From the NCBI RefSeq assembly GCF_001552275.1, contig NZ_BCQW01000012.1, positions 33,058 to 97,057 of the forward strand: 64,000 bases of DNA. Reading direction: 5' to 3'. Made by a program: the position numbers and the translations under genes. This document shows, piece by piece, positions 57,616 to 64,000 of this stretch. The DNA comes from Amphibacillus sediminis NBRC 103570. Its GTDB lineage: Bacteria; Bacillota; Bacilli; Bacillales; Amphibacillaceae. The notes beneath the pieces are model-generated. The model was not told where the DNA came from. It made no database searches and saw nothing but the letters and a program-made list of their open reading frames with translations. How positions within the stretch are numbered: position 1 is the stretch's first letter; each line of letters begins with the position of its first letter.

Positions 57616-59463
57616 TTATTCACCCGCCACAAACGGTTCTTCCTGAGTTACTCCGAGTTCGTGACGGTGTATATCTATTCCTGGCACTTCAGGAATCGCA
57701 TAATTGACAACACGGTTGTTCACTGGTACTAATATCGCACGGTAAAGGGTTGGGAAGACTGGTATTTGTTCTACCATTAATTCCTGCCACTCCTTATAGA
57801 CCTCTTGACGATAGCTCACATCAAACGCTTCTTTAGACAAACCATCTGCGATGAGCTTATCGTTCTCTTCACTTGCAAAGCGTGTATAGTTAAAGACCGC
57901 ATTGCGTCCATATAAGCCAGATGGATCTACATCAGAGCCAACACCCCAAGCTCCCTGGTAAATATCAATATCAGGATCATCATTTTCAATACGATCATAG
58001 AATGTGTTAAATTCAACTAGACGACCATCTACTAACTCAACCTTTAACCCAACCTGATCCCACGATTGAATGTAATAATTGGCTAGCGGTTCAGCGATAT
58101 CGCCACCAGACATGCTTGCAAAATTAATGACAAGCTCGTTTCCATCTGGATCTTCACGATAGCCATCTCCATTGACATCAATATAACCCGCTTCATCCAA
58201 GATCCGCTCAGCTTCAGCTGGATCATAAGTCGGTGCTTCAATTGAATCATCGTGATAATTTTTATGAGAAGGTGGAATGAGTGTTGTGGCATTCCAACGT
58301 AACCCATTATAGAATCGTTCTCCAATCGCATTATTATCAACGGCATACCACATTGCACGTCGAAGATTTACATCTGCCATCTTCGCATCAGGATCTGGGG
58401 CAACTTCTCCCGCATCCGCATCCCATTTACCAAATTTAAACCCAATATACGTATAGGCATTATCAATTGCTCCGAGAAATTCAACGTTAGACATATCGGC
58501 ATGATCAGGGTATTGGTCAGCTGGAAAACTACTTACAATGTCTACCTCTCCGCTTTGCAATGCTTGGGCTACGACAGTCGGATTAATAACACGCAACGTT
58601 ACCCCATCTAGATTAGGTTCACCTCGCCAATAATCTTCGTTCTTGACAAATGTAACTGATTCACCAGGTACAATAGATTCTACTTTAAACGGACCGTAGC
58701 CAATTGGGTTAACTCGTACAGCATCTGAGGCAGGCATATCCTCGATTGGGATATCCTCGAAAATGTGTTTAGGCAATGGATAAGCCCAAACCCCACTAGA
58801 TAATAACGATGGTGTGAATTGCTCATAGGTAAGTTTTATCGTTTTTTCATCAATAATTTCAATACCAGTTATAGTATCAGTTTCTCCCGCTTTATAAGCT
58901 GGCATGCCTTCGACGCTACTTAGTTGTTGCGAATAGCGCGTACCATCATAGTCAGGATGACCCACTACTTCATAAGCATAAGCCCAGTCTTCCGCAGTTA
59001 CAGGCTCGCCATCATGCCAATTGACATTATCTCGAATTGTAAACGTGATTGAGCCTTCTTCCTCATCTACTTCAAACGTTGCTGCTCCATCTTGGGTATA
59101 GTTAAAATCTTCATCAATTGATAGCATTGGTTCATTAAACCATCTAATCACTTGAACATCAGGATTACCAGTATAAAAGTTATAGTTTAGAGCTCCTTCA
59201 AATGCCGTATCCAATACTAATCCAAACGTGATCGTTCCTCCATCTATGATCTCTCCTTGATTGGATGCTATTGGATCGAAATCATCAATAGAATAAATGC
59301 CATCATCATCTACTTCCTCATCCACTTTTCCTTCACTATCCTCTACTTGCGGATCCTCCTCTCCTTGTGTTTCCTCGGCATCATTACCACCACAGCCACC
59401 TAACACGAATAGAAAAATGAACATCATGGCTAATAGCAGCTTTGTTAGACTAAACTTCTTCAC
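57616..59463 (-). CDS. oppA: Oligopeptide-binding lipoprotein OppA
   Basis: 615 residues from the GTG at 59463 (GGGGAGG upstream); the longer frame has no ribosome site. Lipobox VLGGC at about 23-27 is followed by a very acidic linker (about 30-65), then a family 5 binding domain (GGTITFGLVLDTAFEG, ITFTIRDNVNWHDGEPVTAEDWAYAYEVV, DADAGEVAPDP, RRAMWYAVD). It captures peptides outside the membrane for OppBCDF. It is the last gene of the operon, 139 bp after oppC, so it may be made at a different level. Confidence 0.93.
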   Translation of the reverse strand: MKKFSLTKLLLAMMFIFLFVLGGCGGNDAEETQGEEDPQVEDSEGKVDEEVDDDGIYSIDDFDPIASNQGEIIDGGTITFGLVLDTAFEGALNYNFYTGNPDVQVIRWFNEPMLSIDEDFNYTQDGAATFEVDEEEGSITFTIRDNVNWHDGEPVTAEDWAYAYEVVGHPDYDGTRYSQQLSSVEGMPAYKAGETDTITGIEIIDEKTIKLTYEQFTPSLLSSGVWAYPLPKHIFEDIPIEDMPASDAVRVNPIGYGPFKVESIVPGESVTFVKNEDYWRGEPNLDGVTLRVINPTVVAQALQSGEVDIVSSFPADQYPDHADMSNVEFLGAIDNAYTYIGFKFGKWDADAGEVAPDPDAKMADVNLRRAMWYAVDNNAIGERFYNGLRWNATTLIPPSHKNYHDDSIEAPTYDPAEAERILDEAGYIDVNGDGYREDPDGNELVINFASMSGGDIAEPLANYYIQSWDQVGLKVELVDGRLVEFNTFYDRIENDDPDIDIYQGAWGVGSDVDPSGLYGRNAVFNYTRFASEENDKLIADGLSKEAFDVSYRQEVYKEWQELMVEQIPVFPTLYRAILVPVNNRVVNYAIPEVPGIDIHRHELGVTQEEPFVAGE

Positions 59464-59602
59464 ACAATAACCTCCCCATTTTATTTGTTCAACGTTGATC
59501 GTTGACGATCTATACTCAACACCAAGATATGATGTAAGTACCTCGATAAAGCTAAAGCTGTCTATTCTCATTATGGTGTAGATACCCTTATAGCAAAGTT
59601 GT

Positions 59603-60508
59603 CTATCCTCGACGTTGACGTGGATCTGTTGCGCGTTTTAATGCCTCTCCTACATTGCGTACACTCAGCATCAGTAAAAATATAAGTATGGCAGCTGGTA
59701 GCCAAATCCACCATCGATCTTGAAGTGTTTGCGGATTCCGAGCATAGCTCAGTAAAGTTCCTAAACTAGGCGTATCCTCTGGAAAACCAAATCCTAGAAA
59801 TGATAATCCCGATTCTAAACCTATATTTGCAGCTAAATTCAATGTCAATATTACGATAATTAGCGAGCTCAGGTTAGGTAAAACATGACCAAACATGATT
59901 TTCCAATTTGGAGTGCCTAAAGTTTTTGACGCTTGGATGTAATCAAGCTCGCGTTCCTGTAACGCCTTAGCCCGAATAATTCTCGCAATCTCCATCCATA
60001 AAAAGGCTGTCATAATTAAGGAAAAGCTTACCGTAGAATATTTCGGTACAAGGGCTACAAAGACAATAACAAGCATCAGAAATGGCAAGATATTAAAAAA
60101 CTCTAAAATCCTCATCATGACATTATCTAAGTGACCAGCAAAATAGCCTGAGATAAGACCAAAGGTGACACCAATTACCCCTGTTAAAATGGTGACAATA
60201 AATCCTATCAGTAGTGAATTACGGGTACCAATTATTAATTGACCAAATATATCTCGACCTCCATAATCGGTGCCTAACCAGAAGGTCCGAGATGGCGGCT
60301 CATGAATGGCAAAGAGATCAACACGGACAATTTCATCTAAGTCTAATACTAACGAAATAACAAAAACCGTTACTGTAATCCCAATAAAAAAGATTAAGGA
60401 GATGAGCGCTAACTTGTCATGGATAATTTCCCGCCACAAAATGGACAACCCTGTTTGGCTTTTGTGGGCCTTTTTTTCTTTTTTGATATCTAGCTTTATT
60501 GCTTCCAT
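59603..60508 (-). CDS. oppC: Oligopeptide ABC permease OppC
   Basis: 301 residues from the ATG at 60508 (AAAGGAG 11 bases upstream). The earlier in-frame start overlaps oppB and is less likely. A basic N-terminus is followed by six helices. The EAA-type loop is ALQERELDYIQASKTLGTPNWKIMFGHVLPN. It forms the channel with OppB. The second part is typical: GLESGLSFLGFGFPEDTPSLGTLL. Confidence 0.95.
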   Translation of the reverse strand: MEAIKLDIKKEKKAHKSQTGLSILWREIIHDKLALISLIFFIGITVTVFVISLVLDLDEIVRVDLFAIHEPPSRTFWLGTDYGGRDIFGQLIIGTRNSLLIGFIVTILTGVIGVTFGLISGYFAGHLDNVMMRILEFFNILPFLMLVIVFVALVPKYSTVSFSLIMTAFLWMEIARIIRAKALQERELDYIQASKTLGTPNWKIMFGHVLPNLSSLIIVILTLNLAANIGLESGLSFLGFGFPEDTPSLGTLLSYARNPQTLQDRWWIWLPAAILIFLLMLSVRNVGEALKRATDPRQRRG

Positions 60509-60527
60509 TAATTTTGCAGCTCCTTTC

Positions 60528-61490
60528 TCACTTAATTCGAATCCGCGGATCAACTAAACTTAAGATAACATCTGAGATTAAAGTACCTAATATATTGGCT
60601 ATTCCAAATAATAAAACAAGGGCAATAGCAACACTTGAATCTCGCTGTAAAATGGACTCAACAAAAAGCTGACCCATTCCCGGGTAACTGTAAATCGACT
60701 CGACAAAGATGGTCCCAGATATTAATTTAGCAATATCTGATCCGAATAAAGCAGAGATAGGTAACAATGAGTTCCGAAAAATATGATAATTGTAGACACG
60801 AGATTCAGATGCTCCCTTAGATCTTGCTGTAATAATAAAGTCCTTTTGTTTAGTATCAATAATTTCGCTCCGTAAGTACTGGACAGTGCTAACAGTCGTG
60901 ATAAGTGCCATTGACAATGCTGGTAATAGTAAATGATGAATCTTACTTAACACATACGCCCACGTACCTGGAGTCAATCCAGGTGCGACACTACCTCCAG
61001 TCGGAAACCAACCTGTATTAAAACCAAATATCCATAGCATAACTAAAGCAAAGATAAATAACGGGGTGGCAAATCCAAAATAAGTATAGCCCGTAATAAC
61101 TTGATCTCGTAACGAATCATGGTAACGCCCACTAATAATACCTAATGGAAGGGCGATTAAGTAGGTTATGACTGTTGTTAATAATGATAGCCAAAAGGTA
61201 TTAACAAGACGACTACCAATCAATTCTGTTACATCCATTTTATAACGGAAGGATTGCCCTAGATCACCACGAATAACACCAGAAATCCAATCACCATATT
61301 GTACATACCACGGGTTGTTCAAACCGAGACGTTCACGCTGAGCCGCAATGGCTGCGGGATCCAAGGTAGGATCTACCAAACCGGTTAAAGCATCACCCGG
61401 CATCATAAGGGCAATAATAAAAACAATTAAACTAAGTAGAGCAATTTGTGGTAATGCGATCATGAGACGTCTAACAATAAATTTCCACAT
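60528..61490 (-). CDS. oppB: Oligopeptide ABC permease OppB
   Basis: 320 residues with six helices. Typical opening MWKFIVRRLMIALPQIALLSLIVFII and MPGDALTGLVDP; EAA-type loop TARSKGASESRVYNYHIFRNSLLP; end VDPRIRIK. It lies 3 bp after oppF and 19 bp before oppC. Confidence 0.95.
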   Translation of the reverse strand: MWKFIVRRLMIALPQIALLSLIVFIIALMMPGDALTGLVDPTLDPAAIAAQRERLGLNNPWYVQYGDWISGVIRGDLGQSFRYKMDVTELIGSRLVNTFWLSLLTTVITYLIALPLGIISGRYHDSLRDQVITGYTYFGFATPLFIFALVMLWIFGFNTGWFPTGGSVAPGLTPGTWAYVLSKIHHLLLPALSMALITTVSTVQYLRSEIIDTKQKDFIITARSKGASESRVYNYHIFRNSLLPISALFGSDIAKLISGTIFVESIYSYPGMGQLFVESILQRDSSVAIALVLLFGIANILGTLISDVILSLVDPRIRIK

Positions 61491-61493
61491 CGC

Positions 61494-62429
61494 TTAGCTC
61501 CCCCCTTCCGGCATTGCCACCCAATGGGTTGCTGATATAGATTGGAGCGGATATGCTAAGCCTTCTTTATTAAAATAATAATCAAATGAGTGCTGATACT
61601 CCGCTTGTACTTCTGCACGAAACTGCTTTTGTTTTTCACGATTTCTCGGGTCAATGTCAGGAATGGCAGCGACTAAACGTTTTGTATAGATATGCTGTGG
61701 TTTATTAAAGATATCTTCCGTCGTCCCTGCTTCCACATAACGCCCTTTATACATAATTCCGATTTCATCACACATATGTTTAACAATACCTAAATCATGA
61801 CTAATAAATAGATAAGTCAAATTTAAATCTTTCTGAATATCCTTCATAAAATTAAGGACTTGAGCCTGAACAGATACATCAAGAGCCGATACAGGTTCAT
61901 CAGCTATAATCAGCTTTGGCTTCAGCGCAATAGCCCTAGCAATCCCAATTCGCTGACGCTGCCCACCAGAGAATTCATGTGGGTATTTTAGAATGCTCTC
62001 AGCTGTAAGACCAACCTTTTCTAACAAATCGACAACACGCTCAAGCAATTCATTTCTTGATAAGCGTTCATAGTTTCGTAATGGCTCTGCTACAATATCA
62101 AGTACACGTTTCTTTGGATTAAGTGACGAATAAGGATCTTGAAAAATCATTTGAATATCCTTACGTACATCTAATCTTTTATTTTTATTTTCTGTTAAAT
62201 CATTACCTTCAAAAATAACTTGGCCCGAAGTAATAGTATTTAGCCCAATAATTGCACGACCCGTTGTGGTTTTACCTGAGCCTGATTCTCCAACTAGGCC
62301 ATATGTCTTTCCCTGTTCAATCCTAAAAGAGACCCCATCAACTGCTCGAATCACATCCAACTTTCGATTTAACAAGCCACCTCGGATTGGAAAATGAACT
62401 TGTAAATCCTTGACTTCAAGAAAGCTCAC
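61494..62429 (-). CDS. oppF: Oligopeptide ABC ATPase OppF
   Basis: 311 residues. Walker A GESGSGKTTTGRAIIGL, signature FSGGQRQRIGIARAIALKP, Walker B LIIADEPVSALDVSVQ and H-loop FISHDLGIVKHM. It begins with a basic stretch IRGGLLNRKLDVIRAVDGVSF. It overlaps oppD by 14 bp. Confidence 0.95.
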   Translation of the reverse strand: MSFLEVKDLQVHFPIRGGLLNRKLDVIRAVDGVSFRIEQGKTYGLVGESGSGKTTTGRAIIGLNTITSGQVIFEGNDLTENKNKRLDVRKDIQMIFQDPYSSLNPKKRVLDIVAEPLRNYERLSRNELLERVVDLLEKVGLTAESILKYPHEFSGGQRQRIGIARAIALKPKLIIADEPVSALDVSVQAQVLNFMKDIQKDLNLTYLFISHDLGIVKHMCDEIGIMYKGRYVEAGTTEDIFNKPQHIYTKRLVAAIPDIDPRNREKQKQFRAEVQAEYQHSFDYYFNKEGLAYPLQSISATHWVAMPEGGS

Positions 62430-63429
62430 TTATTTTACCCCCTTTTTCATCAGGGAAATAAAAATGTTGATAACAACTACAACGAACCCAATGGTTTGGC
62501 GCAATTTCGTGTAGTTCCGGATCTAGCTCATGGTTGCTATCATCAAGCCATGGTATTCGATCCTTAAAGCGACAACCCTGTCTTGGCAAATTTTGTAGCG
62601 ATGGAACGATACCTTGGATCACATGTAATTTATCCTGTTGTCCATCTGCTTGTGGCACAGAGTTTAGTAATGAGCGCGTATATGGGTGCCTTGCCTGATC
62701 AAATAATCGATGAACCTCTGCAATTTCAACAATTTCACCTGCGTACATAACGGCTACTCGATCAGCCATTTCAGCAACAACACCTAAGTCATGCGTAATC
62801 AGAATAATTCCTGCATCCATCTTCTCCTTTAAATCACGGATTAAATCAAGAATTTGAGCCTGTATTGTCACATCTAAAGCAGTGGTTGGTTCATCAGCAA
62901 TTAATAATTCTGGTGAGTTAGCAATCGCAACAGCAATTACAACCCGTTGACGCATTCCCCCTGATAATTCATGAGGGTACTGTTCACAAACATATGCTGG
63001 TCGAGGGATTCCTACTTGGTCAAGCAATGAAATGACACGCTCTTTCCTTTTCCGTTTTGACATCGTTTTATTATGTAAATAGAGGGTTTCACTAATTTGA
63101 TCTTCAATCGTCATTAACGGATTTAAAGCAGTTAGTGGGTCTTGAAAAATCATTGCCATTTCGTTACCTCGAATGGCATTAAGTTTATGAGGTGGTAATT
63201 TAACCAAATCTTGTCCTTTGAATAAAATTTGTCCTTCTGTCTTGGCCCTAGTGTGTAGACCCATAATTGAAAAGGCAAGTGCACTCTTTCCACTACCAGA
63301 TTCACCTACAATAGCTAAGACTTCATTTTTATTTACAGTTATTGTAAGATTGTCAACAGCAGCATAATAATCATCACGTATACGAAAAGACGTGTATAAG
63401 TTTCTAATTTCTAGCAATCTACTTTTCAA
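62416..63429 (-). CDS. oppD: Oligopeptide ABC ATPase OppD
   Basis: 337 residues from a TTG with AGGAGG six bases upstream. Walker A GESGSGKSALAFSIMGL, signature LSGGMRQRVVIAVAIANSP, Walker B LLIADEPTTALDVTIQ, H-loop ITHDLGVVAEM, and the C-terminal extension CRFKDRIPW and VRCSC region that in many OppD proteins binds an iron-sulfur cluster. It heads the operon D-F-B-C-A. Confidence 0.95.
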   Translation of the reverse strand: MKSRLLEIRNLYTSFRIRDDYYAAVDNLTITVNKNEVLAIVGESGSGKSALAFSIMGLHTRAKTEGQILFKGQDLVKLPPHKLNAIRGNEMAMIFQDPLTALNPLMTIEDQISETLYLHNKTMSKRKRKERVISLLDQVGIPRPAYVCEQYPHELSGGMRQRVVIAVAIANSPELLIADEPTTALDVTIQAQILDLIRDLKEKMDAGIILITHDLGVVAEMADRVAVMYAGEIVEIAEVHRLFDQARHPYTRSLLNSVPQADGQQDKLHVIQGIVPSLQNLPRQGCRFKDRIPWLDDSNHELDPELHEIAPNHWVRCSCYQHFYFPDEKGGKISELS

Positions 63430-63521
63430 CTTTATCCTCCTAGTTCATAAGCAAAATTTGTTATGACAATCATTCTCTCTTTTATTCCCTTCTTATTCCA
63501 TTTCGTAGTAATATAAAGATT

Positions 63522-63550
63522 ATTATATGTAAATGGTTTGAATAACGCAA
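63522..63550 (-). promoter_or_regulatory. Possible sigma-A promoter of the opp operon
   Basis: Minus strand -10 TATAAT (63527-63522) with a 17-bp spacer and a weak -35 TTGCGT (63550-63545). The region 63551-63960 is AT-rich and holds no gene. Confidence 0.4.
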
Positions 63551-63960
63551 TTGTTTTTTCAGATTTTTTTCAATATTTTGTTTTTTGATGCCAATTTAAT
63601 CTCAAAATGTGTTTAATTAAGTAAATAACAACCATTTTATTTATCACAATAGTTAAACGCTAAATAGTGTTAAATCAACTCCTCGATACATACTTTTTTG
63701 TAATTCATAGCTAAAGACGATCTAAGCGCAATCACTACTTTTAAAAATTGATATGTTAACTATCACATTTTTATTATAAAAAAAATCAAAATCTGTGCCA
63801 TCTATCATGTAAATTTATTGTTATTATCTTGTGAAAAGTTGAATATTCCTTGAACAAATAAAAAAGCGTTGACCATCAGATTGGACAACACTTGGCAATA
63901 TTAATATGTATCTTAATATATCTCTTGTCTCAAAACACCTTATGCCATATTAATTTATTT

Positions 63961-64000
63961 AAAAAAGCTTCAAGGCAACAATTTGCCTTGAAGCTTTTTT
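63961..64000. terminator. Terminator at the right edge
   Basis: A perfect stem AAAAAAGCTTCAAGGCA / TGCCTTGAAGCTTTTTT with a 6-nt loop and T runs on both strands. It may end a gene outside the window. Confidence 0.8.

Overview
The window is AT-rich, densely coded on the minus strand, and carries the genes of an endospore-forming member of the Bacillaceae. The evidence is the sporulation gene set (spoVG, spoVT, yabG, yabP, yabQ, fin, csfB) and the order tmk-darA-yaaR-holB-ricT-yabA-trmN6-yazA-rsmI-abrB-metG-tatD-yabE-rnmV-ksgA-yabG-veg-ispE-purR-spoVG-glmU-prs-ctc-pth-fin-mfd-spoVT-yabM-mazG-yabO-yabP-yabQ-divIC-yabR, the classic origin-proximal order of Bacillus subtilis. A facultatively anaerobic, salt- or alkali-tolerant genus close to Oceanobacillus, Gracilibacillus or Amphibacillus would fit, but the genus is a guess.

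Layout. 1-6.7 kb: a minus-strand carbohydrate ABC operon (very large solute-binding protein, two permeases, and a membrane protein with NHL, TPR and YIP1-like parts cut by the window edge), with a CcpA cre-like site in front. 6.8-7.3 kb: no gene, but a consensus sigma-A promoter followed by six hairpins and a terminator, which I read as a candidate standalone structured RNA of about 400 nt. 8-9.7 kb: a GH35 beta-galactosidase. 10.4 kb: tRNA-Met. 10.7-11.6 kb: a secreted-type protein that has lost its signal peptide, plus a small membrane protein.

12-22 kb: a flavin-based extracellular electron transfer (EET) type locus. One arm is apbE, a menA/dmkA-like prenyltransferase and a complete ECF energizing module (ecfA1, ecfA2, ecfT). 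The other arm is a 620-residue type II NADH dehydrogenase with a membrane tail, a decayed eetA, eetB and dmkB, with a convergent lipoprotein gene. Near-palindromic Rex/Fnr-like operators sit in the apbE, ndh2 and lipoprotein promoter regions. The pathway these genes imply is NADH oxidation by Ndh2, transfer to a demethylmenaquinone-type quinone, and a flavinylated surface electron carrier. However, eetA is broken and no PplA-like carrier is encoded here.

22.4-57.3 kb: the conserved core segment (RNA and tRNA modification, replication, cell division, sporulation, nucleotide, cell-wall and isoprenoid synthesis). yabJ and sspF are missing from their usual places and a GNAT acetyltransferase sits between ispE and veg. 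57.6-63.4 kb: a complete oligopeptide ABC operon (oppDFBCA).

Two families of structured dispersed repeats run through the intergenic spaces: family A (about 150-255 bp, five copies) and family B (about 175-195 bp, five copies). Several lie between a stop codon and its terminator. A third element type, about 142 bp with 11-bp terminal inverted repeats, is tandemly duplicated between metG and tatD. No transposase, phage gene or CRISPR array was found.
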